NCBI GenBank assembly: GCA_964401455.1
Contig: CAYNYI010000062.1
Coordinates: 1 to 18,805 of the forward strand
Reading direction: 5' to 3'
Length of the DNA stretch: 18,805 nucleotides
Source: CAYNYI01 sp964401455
GTDB taxonomy: Bacteria; Fibrobacterota; OXYB2-FULL-49-7; CAYNYI01
Below the pieces are notes generated by a model. The model saw nothing but the letters and a program-made list of their open reading frames with translations. It made no database searches and was not told the DNA's origin. The position numbers and the translations under genes were made by a program. Of this stretch, positions 1-8,160 are shown in pieces (within the stretch, counting starts at the first letter, position 1; each line of letters begins with the position of its first letter).

Positions 1-1
1 A

Positions 2-907
2 GTACTAAGCTTTCAAGCAGCCGCCGAATTTACAGAAAGAAAGATACACTCTCCAAAGTTTATGCGGGCATGTTCGCATAATTACACAAAAGAAACCTGG
101 ATATTGAAAATGGACATAAAGGGATATTTTATGTCGATAAACAAGGATATTTTGAGAGAGAAAACTTTTTCGGGTCTAAACAGATATAAAAACAAAACGA
201 ACTATGACCAGGATTTGGTTACTAAACTAATAAAACAGATAATATATAATGACCCCAGGAGAAACTGTATAATAAAGGGCCGTCCGGAATATTGGAATGG
301 TTTGCCGCCTTCTAAAAGTCTTTTCAGTGCGGATACTGGCAGGGGCCTGCCAATAGGGAATCTTACTTCCCAGTTGTTCGGGAATATTTACCTTGACAGT
401 TTCGATCATTATGTAAAAAAAGATCTTGGAATAAAATATTATGGAAGATATGTGGACGACTTTTTTATAGTACATAATAAAAAAGAATATTTAAAGGAAA
501 TTGTGCCTGTCATTGCCCATTATCTTGAAAGGGAGCTTAAGCTGAAGCTGCATCCAGATAAACTTTATCTTCAAAATATAAAAAAAGGAATAAAATTTCT
601 TGGAGCTGTTATCAAGCCTTATCGCAAATATATTTCACGCCGAACAAAAGGAAAATTTTATAATGCGGCAGAAAAATATGCAAAAGGCATCTGTAAGGAA
701 AGTTTGTCCGGCCATGAAACTTCTGAAATACAAAGTTCTATAAATTCCTATCTTGGGATATTGAAGCATTATAAAACACATAAAATCCGTAAAAGAATAA
801 TAAAAACAAAATTACCGGCTGATTTCTGGAATTACTTCTATTTATACGGATATAAAAAGATTGGGATTAGACGATCCCCGTGTTCAGCGGATCTGCTTGC
901 CAACTAA
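2..907 (+). CDS. Reverse transcriptase, DGR type (5' end outside window)
   Basis: RNA-directed DNA polymerase. The first ATG is at 62, but the frame is open back to base 2 and the motif-A aspartate lies only 18 residues after that ATG, so the true start is almost certainly left of the window. Counting from the ATG at 62, motif A is LKMDIKGYF (D18), the motif IGNLTSQ spans 98-104, the catalytic box YVDD is at 130-133 and the KFLG motif E is at 178-181. A C-terminal stretch SINSYLGILKHYKTHKIRK resembles the thumb of DGR and related bacterial RTs. Group II intron and retron enzymes usually have QGxxxSP at the motif-4 position; IGxxxSQ is the hallmark of diversity-generating retroelements, in which the RT copies a template repeat with adenine-specific mutagenesis into a variable repeat. 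No maturase or HNH domain follows. The neighbouring convergent gene is an Rpn-family nuclease. The RT family is certain; the DGR class is likely but rests on this motif, because no repeats or Avd gene are in view. Confidence 0.85.
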   Translation, partial: VLSFQAAAEFTERKIHSPKFMRACSHNYTKETWILKMDIKGYFMSINKDILREKTFSGLNRYKNKTNYDQDLVTKLIKQIIYNDPRRNCIIKGRPEYWNGLPPSKSLFSADTGRGLPIGNLTSQLFGNIYLDSFDHYVKKDLGIKYYGRYVDDFFIVHNKKEYLKEIVPVIAHYLERELKLKLHPDKLYLQNIKKGIKFLGAVIKPYRKYISRRTKGKFYNAAEKYAKGICKESLSGHETSEIQSSINSYLGILKHYKTHKIRKRIIKTKLPADFWNYFYLYGYKKIGIRRSPCSADLLAN

Positions 908-929
908 ATGCGGGGTCTGTTAAACCTGA

Positions 930-1814
930 TTATTTTTTCTTCAGACCGGAAATTTTCTTGCGGGAGAGGCCGGTGATTTCAGCAACAAACTCTACATCAC
1001 AGCCCTTAGCCAGCATCCTCCGGGCGTCTTCGATTTTGCCTTCCTCTATGCTTTCTTTTTTAAGCCTTTCAATACTCTCTGTAAGAACCGACATACCTTC
1101 CTCCGGTGTAAATTCCTCTATACACTTATTAATATATTCTGTTTCGTCTGATTTTTCAAATAAATTCAATAGAAAATCCGTCATTGCTTTTATTGTGTAA
1201 GGGTTTTCTTTCTTGATTATGTTTCTTATTATGGCAAAATTTCTTTCAACCTCTTCTATGTCCGTGTTCTCCGCCATCATGGCGGCGGAAAGGGCGGAAT
1301 GCATCTTTATCAGATCTTTTCTTTTATATTTATTAATGCATACAGGATAATATTGCAGAGATGGGATATACCGCTTCGTAATATCATTACTTATCATGTC
1401 CTGTAACTCAACAGGCGCGTTCCAGGTGGATTTCCCGCTGTAAACCAATACGGGAAATACTGAAGGCAATTTGCCGCGTATTTTTTTGCGTTTTATGAGC
1501 CTGAAATAGAATTCCGTAATGTAACGGTTAAACCGTAGGGACATAAATCTGTCATTTGTTGATTGAAACTCGGTAAGGATATATATGTACGCCTCCCGTC
1601 CCTTAATTTTTACAGAATACAGAATATCATTATAGAGGCGCTTATCAAGATGGGTAATGAATTCTGTAGGAACCGGTTTTATTACCGATAAATCCAGATC
1701 CTTAATAAAATCCTCATGAACAAACTGCGTTAACAACTGTCTGAAAATCTCGGGATTCGAGAAGAATTTCTTGTATCGTGTATCATGTGGATGCGGGGCG
1801 TACTTTCGTTTCAT
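930..1814 (-). CDS. Rpn/transposase_31 family PD-(D/E)XK nuclease
   Basis: Protein of 294 aa of the recombination-promoting nuclease (Rpn, 'putative transposase') family, which has a PD-(D/E)XK nuclease core and is linked to recA-independent recombination and phage defence in E. coli. Visible motifs are an N-terminal HDTRYKKFFSN segment (residues 10-20), the catalytic-type D63 in YNDILY, and EFQST with E82 and Q84, spaced as in the PD-(D/E)XK core. The C-terminal helix MLAKGCDVEFVAEITGLSRKKI is a tail often seen in this family. The frame is open to 1853, but residues before the ATG at 1814 would overlap the -35 element, so 1814 is the better start. The stop lies 22 nt from the stop of the convergent RT gene. 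Such genes are typical of accessory DNA; no terminal repeats or other transposition genes accompany this one. Confidence 0.85.
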   Translation of the reverse strand: MKRKYAPHPHDTRYKKFFSNPEIFRQLLTQFVHEDFIKDLDLSVIKPVPTEFITHLDKRLYNDILYSVKIKGREAYIYILTEFQSTNDRFMSLRFNRYITEFYFRLIKRKKIRGKLPSVFPVLVYSGKSTWNAPVELQDMISNDITKRYIPSLQYYPVCINKYKRKDLIKMHSALSAAMMAENTDIEEVERNFAIIRNIIKKENPYTIKAMTDFLLNLFEKSDETEYINKCIEEFTPEEGMSVLTESIERLKKESIEEGKIEDARRMLAKGCDVEFVAEITGLSRKKISGLKKK

Positions 1815-1823
1815 GATATTGTT

Positions 1824-1853
1824 ATTATAATACAATGGCGGCAAAGGTGTCAA
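1824..1853 (-). promoter_or_regulatory. Near-consensus sigma-70 promoter of the Rpn gene
   Basis: Reading the minus strand, a perfect TTGACA (-35, 1848-1853) is followed after 18 nt by a perfect TATAAT (-10, 1824-1829). The -10 ends only 9 nt before the ATG at 1814, so transcription would begin about 1-4 nt before the start codon. The mRNA would be leaderless or nearly so; no Shine-Dalgarno sequence is possible at this start. Confidence 0.7.
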
Positions 1854-1925
1854 TGTAAAATACGATGAAGGCTTCGTGCCTGCACCAGCGGTACCAGATA
1901 CCTTTTACCCCCGCCAAAGAAGGTC

Positions 1926-1980
1926 GTAACACATAAACAAATTTCTTGCGACTATAACACGAAAATTATTATCTTGTTAT
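1926..1980. promoter_or_regulatory. Candidate operator/promoter region of the receptor operon
   Basis: Upstream of the receptor gene, GTAACAC (1926-1932) and ATAACAC (1954-1960) form a direct repeat 28 bp apart. ATAACA (1954-1959) is also mirrored by TGTTAT (1975-1980) across 15 bp, giving a dyad. A weak -35/-10 pair (TTGCGA at 1946-1951, TATTAT at 1967-1972, spacer 15) lies inside. TAACAC half-sites recall those reported for some NikR regulators, but neither orientation nor spacing fits cleanly. The remaining 174-nt leader (1854-2027) shows no riboswitch that I recognise. Confidence 0.3.
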
Positions 1981-2027
1981 GCGTTTTGCGAAAAAACAAA
2001 TTTACATCTAAAAAGGAGCGTCCGAAA

Positions 2028-4337
2028 ATGAAAACAGGTGAATTGAAAAGCATAATTATTTCAATCTGTTTATCGTTTACTGCTTCGGTATGCGGCGATG
2101 CTAAAAAAGCAGATTCTTCAGATGTTTATGAGCTTGGTAAAATGGTGGTTACCGCCACAAAATCGGAAAAAGCCGTTGGTGATGTGCCGGCAAGTGTTTC
2201 GGTTATTTCCGAGAATGATATAAATCAAAAAAACGGTTATCTTGCCGACCAGATTATGTCTGATATACCCGGTGTTTATATGCAGAAAGGAAACATTGCC
2301 GATATAGCGGCAGGGTCGGATATGAGTATGCGCGGTGTGCCTGGAGGAAAGAATATTTTAATTATGTATAACGGAGTGCCGCTCAATGAGCCGTTCTGGG
2401 GATCAGGACATATAGAGCTGGCCGCGGTTTCGCTCGGAAATATTGAGCGGATTGAGGTGGTCAAGGGGCCCTTTTCTTCCCTTCACGGAGGAAATGCCAT
2501 GGCTGGTGTTATAAATTTGGTTACCAGAGACCCCTTTGAAGACAAAGTTGTATTGGCATCTTCCTACGGAACAAACAATACCATAACAAACCGCTTGAAT
2601 ATTTCAAAAAAAATCGGCCCGAATCTGGGGCTTTCTTTGAATTATGATAAAATATTCTCAGAAGGAATAGAAAGCGCTTATTTTTCTGCTTCAGGAGTTA
2701 CAGAAGTAGAAGGAACAGATGATCTGACCGAAATGACAGAAGTTACAGGTGTCCGGGCCGTAGAAGATATTTCCGGAGAAGGATATAATTATTTGATTGG
2801 AACTCCGGGGAAATCAGGATGGGATCAGGATAAAATCGGCGCGTCTTTGAGTTACAGACTCAACAATGAACATTCTCTGATGTTCAACAATATCTTCAGC
2901 GACAGGACCGTGGATCATGATGGACCGAAGAGTTTTTTAAGAAACGATGATGGAAGCATATTCACAGACGGGGATTATTATTTTGAACATAATGGAGATA
3001 CTTTAAAAAGCTCGGCATCAACCGTTGATTTTCTGCAGAGAATGCGGGTAACTCCGAGAAACGAAAAAAATCTCCTTTCATCGCTATCTTATGAAGGACT
3101 TATAGGCGCCAATGAATTAAACATTACTGTCGGTAGAGTAACCCACCAGCTAAAAAGAGTAAAGAAAAGATATTCCGGAGCAACAGTTTTTGGAGGCCCC
3201 GCGCAGTTTAATCAAATAAACAATCTGAGTTATTCATTTGACGCGTATGCCCTGCGGCCGGTAAAAGATCATAGTATAACTCTGGGAGTGGCGGTAAAAA
3301 ATAACAGAGGAAAAGAGGATCTGATAAGCGTATCCGACTGGAGAAACCCGGAGGACAGCAAAGAAACTGTCACATCCGAAGTCGTTGGGAGAAACATGCT
3401 GTATTCAGGTTATTTACAGGGAGTTTTGGCTGTAATAGAAAACCTGGATCTTTATATCGGCGGCCGCTATGATTATTGGGACAATTATTTCGGCGAAAGC
3501 ATACAGAGAAGCTCAGACGGCGAACAGTCCGAAAAGATTTCTTACGAACCAGCCGGTAACTCTAATTTCTCCCCCAAGGCCGCACTTAGGTATAAACTTT
3601 CAAACAAACTTTCCCTGAGGACCTCAGTCGGACAGGCCTTCAATGCTCCGTGCATTGCCGATCTTTACCGTACAACAATGAGCTGGGGCAGAAGAATAAG
3701 TTACTCTAACCCGGAGCTTGACCCTGAAATCATAACTTCCGGAGATTTCGGCGCAGATGTAAAACTTTTCGGTGCAAAAACTCTCCTTAAAGCGGATTTT
3801 TTCTATAACAGGTTGTCAAATATGATAACTTCTAAAAAAATGGATTACCAGGAAAACGGGTTCGACGTATATAAAAATGTAAATATCGGCCTGAGTCATT
3901 CAATGGGAACAGAGCTTGAGGTAAACCATAAAATTACGGACTGGCTGGATTTTTATGGTAACTACACATTTACTTTCTCGGAATTTCTTGAAAACGACCT
4001 GGATACAACCATCATCGGCAAGCAGTTTCCGGAAATGCCCGAGAATATGTATAACCTGGCTCTAAGAGTAAAGTCCGGGGATTTTGGAGGTAATATCGCG
4101 TGGAATTATGCGGACAAGGTTTATATGGATGCGGCCAATGAACAGAAAGTCTGGGATGTATACGGCAGCAGAGACGCTGTGATGCTGCTGAATTCCAAGG
4201 TATCCTATAAACTGACCGATAATTTTAAAGTGGCATACGGTGTGACAAATATTCTTGACAGAGAATATTTCAAAGGGAAATGGACAGGAAAGGCAGATGG
4301 AAGGCGTCATGTTTTTGAGACTCAGGCAGAATTTTAA
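2028..4337 (+). CDS. TonB-dependent outer-membrane receptor
   Basis: Outer-membrane active transporter of 769 aa, which would move a chelated metal or cofactor into the periplasm using TonB/ExbBD energy. The ATG at 2028 is chosen because AAGGAG (2013-2018) sits 9 nt before it and the first residues then form a signal peptide (charged MKTGELK, then a hydrophobic IIISICLSF stretch). A TTG at 1974 lies inside the presumed operator and gives no signal peptide. After the signal peptide comes a TonB-box-like KMVVTATKSE, then a plug domain with RGVPGGKNILIMYNGVPLNE and IERIEVVKGPFSSLHGGNAMAGVINLVTR, typical of the family, then a beta barrel ending in the usual terminal Phe. The gene overlaps the next by about 40 nt, so the receptor and the first ABC importer are probably co-expressed. 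No TonB, ExbB or ExbD gene is in the window. Substrate is unknown; nickel, cobalt or iron chelates, or a corrinoid, are possible. Confidence 0.95.
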   Translation: MKTGELKSIIISICLSFTASVCGDAKKADSSDVYELGKMVVTATKSEKAVGDVPASVSVISENDINQKNGYLADQIMSDIPGVYMQKGNIADIAAGSDMSMRGVPGGKNILIMYNGVPLNEPFWGSGHIELAAVSLGNIERIEVVKGPFSSLHGGNAMAGVINLVTRDPFEDKVVLASSYGTNNTITNRLNISKKIGPNLGLSLNYDKIFSEGIESAYFSASGVTEVEGTDDLTEMTEVTGVRAVEDISGEGYNYLIGTPGKSGWDQDKIGASLSYRLNNEHSLMFNNIFSDRTVDHDGPKSFLRNDDGSIFTDGDYYFEHNGDTLKSSASTVDFLQRMRVTPRNEKNLLSSLSYEGLIGANELNITVGRVTHQLKRVKKRYSGATVFGGPAQFNQINNLSYSFDAYALRPVKDHSITLGVAVKNNRGKEDLISVSDWRNPEDSKETVTSEVVGRNMLYSGYLQGVLAVIENLDLYIGGRYDYWDNYFGESIQRSSDGEQSEKISYEPAGNSNFSPKAALRYKLSNKLSLRTSVGQAFNAPCIADLYRTTMSWGRRISYSNPELDPEIITSGDFGADVKLFGAKTLLKADFFYNRLSNMITSKKMDYQENGFDVYKNVNIGLSHSMGTELEVNHKITDWLDFYGNYTFTFSEFLENDLDTTIIGKQFPEMPENMYNLALRVKSGDFGGNIAWNYADKVYMDAANEQKVWDVYGSRDAVMLLNSKVSYKLTDNFKVAYGVTNILDREYFKGKWTGKADGRRHVFETQAEF

Positions 4338-5460
4338 AAGGCAACCGAAAGTTATTCGGGGTGTATTTGCCGCAATTTCCGGTTTGATTGTTCTTCTGTT
4401 AATGAACGGATGCGGCGAAGAATCAAGCTCTTCATTCGCAATAGAAATAGAAGATGCTCTGGGAGATACTGTAAGACTGCAAAACCCGGCGGAGCGGATT
4501 CTTGCCTCATTCTTCTTCGAAGAACTTTGTGCCCTTGGAGTACAGGACAAAATAGTCGGATGGAGCAGGAAGTACTGGGAGGGCAGGCGTCAGCATGTCT
4601 GGAAAAAATATATAGAGGAAGCAAATTTTCCGGTAGCCGGGATTCCTGACATAGGGTATGCATCAAGCGGAACCGCGGACATTGAGAAGGCAGCGTCTTT
4701 AAGGCCGGATTTGTTTATTGCTCCCCACAGACTTCCGGAAATAGAAGAAAAGCTTGGCAAGTACGGAATCCCGGTATTGCATGTTGATTTTCATACCGAG
4801 ACGAATACGCAAAAAAGTATAGAAATTCTTGGAAAAGCAACCGGCAAAGAGGAAAGAGCAAAGCATTTGTCAGATTATTATAAAAAACAGACTGAAAAGG
4901 TCGCGGCCGCTCTGAAAGGATTGAGCAAAAAGGACAGGCCGTCTGTCTATGTTGAAACCGGCTGTAACAAATACAACACATACGGCCCAAGTTATATGTT
5001 CGGAGCTATTGTTGAAAAAGCCGGGGGCAGCAATATCGCAAAAAGAGCGGGCATGATAAAATCAGGAAAAGTATCCGCGGAATTTATATTGAAAGAAGAT
5101 CCGGACTTTATTATCTTCACCGGTGCTGCCTGGGTAAGAGATTTTGGTCCCGGTATTAATGGTCCGCTTCTCGGCTACTACGCAGGCAGAAAAAAAGCGG
5201 AAGAAACTCTTAGGGAAAAAATTAACCGTCCGGGATGGGAAGAACTCAAAGCTGTTAAAAACGGGAATGTTTTCGGCATTTTTCACGGTCTTTCACGGCA
5301 TATTTATGATTTTGTATGTCTTCAGTATTTTGCGTCATGGTTTCATCCGGAAAAATGCGGAGAATTCAACCCTGAACTCTCATGGCGGGAATTCCACGAA
5401 ATGTTTCTCCCGGTCACATTTTCAGGGACCTGGGCGGTGCGGATAAAACCCAGAAAATAA
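4297..5460 (+). CDS. ABC importer substrate-binding lipoprotein 1 (FecB/BtuF type)
   Basis: Periplasmic binding protein of the cluster that carries metal chelates, haem and vitamin B12 (Peripla_BP_2), 387 aa from this start. It begins inside the 3' end of the receptor gene. AGGA at 4286-4289 lies 7 nt before the ATG at 4297; an in-frame ATG at 4309 is the alternative, while the TTG at 4255 has no supporting features. The N-terminus is basic, followed by a hydrophobic segment and the lipobox LMNGC (Cys 39), so it is expected to be lipid-anchored. The mature part opens with IEIEDALGDTVRLQNPAERI, the usual first strand of the fold, and has the two-lobed family pattern with a long connecting helix near the middle. 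It differs clearly from the second binding protein at 10290, so the two importers probably take different ligands or forms of one ligand. Confidence 0.9.
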   Translation: MEGVMFLRLRQNFKRQPKVIRGVFAAISGLIVLLLMNGCGEESSSSFAIEIEDALGDTVRLQNPAERILASFFFEELCALGVQDKIVGWSRKYWEGRRQHVWKKYIEEANFPVAGIPDIGYASSGTADIEKAASLRPDLFIAPHRLPEIEEKLGKYGIPVLHVDFHTETNTQKSIEILGKATGKEERAKHLSDYYKKQTEKVAAALKGLSKKDRPSVYVETGCNKYNTYGPSYMFGAIVEKAGGSNIAKRAGMIKSGKVSAEFILKEDPDFIIFTGAAWVRDFGPGINGPLLGYYAGRKKAEETLREKINRPGWEELKAVKNGNVFGIFHGLSRHIYDFVCLQYFASWFHPEKCGEFNPELSWREFHEMFLPVTFSGTWAVRIKPRK

Positions 5461-5470
5461 AGGGAATTAG

Positions 5471-6514
5471 TTGTCAGAAGCATATTCGAAAATTTTCCGA
5501 AAAAAGATATTGTTTCTGTTTTCCCTTCTTCCCTTCCTTGTCGCCGTGTCGTTGTGGTCAATTATGTCGGGCTCAATGGATTTGTCTGTTGCCGATGTAT
5601 TAAAAGCTGTTCTTGACAAAACAGGCCTGTTTTCATTTGAAATACCCGAATTCAACAGCGTTACGGTCTGGGATTTACGTTTGCCGCGGACAATGATGGG
5701 AATTGCCGCGGGTTTTGCTCTGGGAGCGGCGGGGGCCGGAATACAAACGGCATTAAACAATCCGCTTGCCAGTCCGTACACAATGGGTGTTTCCGGGGGG
5801 GCCGGATTTGGCGCAGCCTCGGCTATAGCTTTCGCCTTTAAAATACCTTTTCTTCCGGACATCTTTCTTGTTTCGGCTTTTTCATTTGCCGGGGGGCTTA
5901 TTCCCTGTGTTTTGATTTTTTTTATAAGCAGGATTAAAAAAGCCTCTCCGGGAGTTGTTTTGCTCTCGGGTATCGCGCTTAGCTATCTCTTTACTTCTTT
6001 AACGGCGGTAATACAGTATTTTTCCACTGAGCAGGTTTTGCAGCAAATCGTTTTCTGGCTTTTCGGAAGTTTATCGAGGGCAACATGGCCGGCTGTCGGT
6101 ACTGTTTTCGCGGTAATTGGAATTTCGGCCCCCTTTTTTATAATAAATGTCTGGAAGCTTACCGCCTTGAGACTAGGCGACGACGCGGCAGAAGGTCTTG
6201 GAGTGGAAACTGCAAGGCTGAGAATAGGTGTTCTTGCGGTGTCTTCTGTTGTGACAGCCGCTGCCGTTTGTTTTACAGGAATAATAGGCTTTGTCGGGCT
6301 TGTTGCCCCTCATATATGCAGGATGTTTTCCGGTGAAGACCACCGCTTTCTTTTGCCCGGCTCTTGTCTTACAGGTGCAATTCTTCTTGTTACAGCAGAT
6401 GCTGCGGGCCGCTATTTTACAGGCCCGTACATATTGCCGGTTGGTATAATAACTTCTTTTATAGGAGTTCCGTTTTTTCTCTATCTGGTTATCTCCGGAA
6501 AAAGGAATTATTAG
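5471..6514 (+). CDS. FecCD-type ABC permease 1
   Basis: Inner-membrane permease subunit of 347 aa, as usual for the BtuC/FecCD family, which works as a homodimer with a binding protein and an ATPase. It has about nine to ten hydrophobic segments. Family motifs visible are DLRLPRTMMGIAAGFALG, ALNNPLASPYTMGVSGGAGFG, the cytoplasmic coupling region around LGDDAAEGLGVETARLR, and GFVGLVAPHICRMFSGEDHRF. The start is a TTG, supported by an AAAGGGA purine run about 7 nt upstream; no ATG occurs before the first membrane segment. It lies 10 nt after binding protein 1 and 2 nt before ATPase 1, forming a tight import module. Confidence 0.93.
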   Translation: MSEAYSKIFRKKILFLFSLLPFLVAVSLWSIMSGSMDLSVADVLKAVLDKTGLFSFEIPEFNSVTVWDLRLPRTMMGIAAGFALGAAGAGIQTALNNPLASPYTMGVSGGAGFGAASAIAFAFKIPFLPDIFLVSAFSFAGGLIPCVLIFFISRIKKASPGVVLLSGIALSYLFTSLTAVIQYFSTEQVLQQIVFWLFGSLSRATWPAVGTVFAVIGISAPFFIINVWKLTALRLGDDAAEGLGVETARLRIGVLAVSSVVTAAAVCFTGIIGFVGLVAPHICRMFSGEDHRFLLPGSCLTGAILLVTADAAGRYFTGPYILPVGIITSFIGVPFFLYLVISGKRNY

Positions 6515-6516
6515 TG

Positions 6517-7272
6517 ATGCTTAAGGCCGAAAAAATATTTTTCAGTTATTCCGGAGAGCCCGTGCTGCAGGGTGCTGATATAAGTGCCATTCCTGGAAAA
6601 GTTACCGGATTAATCGGTCCGAACGGATCGGGGAAAAGCACATTGCTCAAATGCATGGCGGGAATTTTAAAACCATTGTCAGGAAAAGTTTTTTTTAGAC
6701 AAAAGAATATTTCTGAAATCAAAAGAAAAAAACTCGCAGGATTTATCAGTTATTTTGCTCAGGAAAACAGTTTCAGCGGTGTTTTTACGGTTTTTGAGAC
6801 GGTTTTGCTCGGACGCTGTCCCCTTATCGGCTGGAGCCCGGGGAAAAAGGATCTTGAGGCTGTGGAAAAAACTATCGCGGTGATGGGACTTGAAGGCTCG
6901 GAGGAGAAAAATATTAATGAATTAAGCGGCGGAGAAAAACAAAAAGTTTTTATTGCTCAATCGCTTGTACGGGAACCGGAAGTCCTGTTACTTGATGAGC
7001 CGGCCAATAGCCTTGATATTAAACATCAGCTGGATGTTTTCCGTCTGGTTGTAAAAACAGCAGCACAACAGAAAACAGCCGTTGTTGCCGCTGTTCATGA
7101 CATAAACATGGCGTCAAAATTTTCCGATACGATTACTCTTTTAGAAGAAGGAAAGACAGTCAGAAGTGGAACACCTGTTGAAGTTATTTGCCAGGAAACA
7201 ATAAGCAGGGTGTATGATGTTGGTGTAAAAGTAAGTATTGAAGAAAATGTACCGTATATAAGGTATTGCTGA
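6517..7272 (+). CDS. ABC importer ATPase 1 (FecE/BtuD type)
   Basis: Cytoplasmic ATPase of 251 aa that powers permease 1. Walker A is GPNGSGKS (34-41), the signature is LSGGE (136-140), Walker B is VLLLDEP (156-162) with ANSLDIKHQLDV as D-loop, and the switch histidine is in AAVHD (191-195). AAGGAA (6502-6507) lies 9 nt before the ATG at 6517, and the family motif begins right after it (MLKAEKIFFSY). The frame is open further upstream, but that part overlaps the permease gene. After the stop a 33-nt gap leads to methyltransferase 1. Confidence 0.95.
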   Translation: MLKAEKIFFSYSGEPVLQGADISAIPGKVTGLIGPNGSGKSTLLKCMAGILKPLSGKVFFRQKNISEIKRKKLAGFISYFAQENSFSGVFTVFETVLLGRCPLIGWSPGKKDLEAVEKTIAVMGLEGSEEKNINELSGGEKQKVFIAQSLVREPEVLLLDEPANSLDIKHQLDVFRLVVKTAAQQKTAVVAAVHDINMASKFSDTITLLEEGKTVRSGTPVEVICQETISRVYDVGVKVSIEENVPYIRYC

Positions 7273-7305
7273 AAATATTGAGATTAATTTTTTAAGGGGA
7301 AAAAA

Positions 7306-8160
7306 ATGGACAAAATCGATTGGGAAGAAATATGGAGAGATGCTGTCTGCGGCCGTACCGATGAAATGCTTGAAAACCAGAGAGACGACAGGCTTTACTG
7401 GAGCAAAAGAGCGCAAAATTATTCCGATTCCCAGACCGCTGATGATTTTATTTTCGGACGCAGCGTATGTGAAGCGCTGGAGGAAAAGCTAAATCCCGAG
7501 GACAGTATTATAGATATAGGAGCCGGGCCGGGTACAATAACCATTCCTCTGGCAGAAAAAGTCCGTAAGGCTACAATTGTAGAGCCGGCATCCGGCATGG
7601 TGCAGGTTTTTCGCGAAAATGCCGCAAAGAAAAGACTTAATAATTATGAGGTAATTAATTGTGGATGGGAAGAATATGATGCCGAAAAAAATGAAGATGT
7701 TTTTGATCTTGCCGTTTCTTCACATGTGCTTTGGCATTTTTCAGATATATGGAAAGAAATAAGCCGAATAGAAAAAGTGTCAAAAGGTTATTGCTGCCTT
7801 GTTAACGGAATAAACGGTGATACGGGATTTGAAAAACTAAAAGAAAAAATTACAGGAAAGATAAATACAAAGGGTTATTCTCCTTCATTGCATTTAATTC
7901 TTTATAATCTACTATTTGAAAAAGGTAGAAAAGCAGATGTGAAGATAATAGAGTATAAGCAGAATATTCCGGTGGAAAGCTGGATCTCTTCACGGGAAAT
8001 GGTAATAGCGAGATATATCGATATGACTTCGGAAATAAAAAAGACTATAAGGGAGTATTTTTTGTCAAGAAGCAATGATGGTGTGTTCCCCGCCAGGACC
8101 ACTGCGGCGGTTATGACATGGAAAAAACCTGAGACAGGAGAAATGTATGAAACTGTCTGA
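7306..8160 (+). CDS. Class I SAM-dependent methyltransferase 1
   Basis: Predicted methyltransferase of 284 aa with a Rossmann-like SAM-binding core. Motif I is IIDIGAGPGTITIPLAEKV (D70, G72, G74, G76), followed by the acidic residue E93 in IVEP that should hold the SAM ribose, and a motif-IV-like region DLAVSSHVLWHF. The N-terminal part (MDKIDWEEIW) and the C-terminal 90 residues are not recognisable and probably bind the acceptor. AAGGGG sits just upstream of the ATG. The stop overlaps the next methyltransferase by 14 nt. Position behind a receptor and ABC importer suggests that it modifies the imported chelate or its ligand; that is inference, and the methyl acceptor is unknown. Confidence 0.88.
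   Translation: MDKIDWEEIWRDAVCGRTDEMLENQRDDRLYWSKRAQNYSDSQTADDFIFGRSVCEALEEKLNPEDSIIDIGAGPGTITIPLAEKVRKATIVEPASGMVQVFRENAAKKRLNNYEVINCGWEEYDAEKNEDVFDLAVSSHVLWHFSDIWKEISRIEKVSKGYCCLVNGINGDTGFEKLKEKITGKINTKGYSPSLHLILYNLLFEKGRKADVKIIEYKQNIPVESWISSREMVIARYIDMTSEIKKTIREYFLSRSNDGVFPARTTAAVMTWKKPETGEMYETV

Noticed and set aside
914..947. GGTCTG ... CAGACC inverted repeat between the convergent RT and Rpn genes as a terminator
   Set aside because: Only a 6-bp stem with a 22-nt loop; too weak to call.
880..1200. Open frame antisense to the Rpn gene and overlapping the RT end
   Set aside because: The opposite strand encodes a clear Rpn-family protein; this frame is Ser/Leu-rich without family motifs.
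1..1853. DGR template or variable repeat inside the window
   Set aside because: Only 22 nt separate the RT and Rpn stops, and no long near-repeat was seen; the repeats must be to the left if they exist.
1854..2027. Possible cobalamin or other riboswitch before the receptor
   Set aside because: I could not find the conserved boxes of the cobalamin riboswitch (such as GCCACTG) or a convincing multi-stem fold by eye; a covariance-model scan would settle it.
4255..4296. Upstream TTG extension of binding protein 1
   Set aside because: It lies in receptor coding sequence and adds a hydrophilic stretch before the lipoprotein signal; starts at 4297 or 4309 fit better.
4062..4990. Several open frames opposite the receptor end and binding protein 1
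   Set aside because: They are antisense to genes with clear family motifs and have low-complexity, implausible protein sequences.
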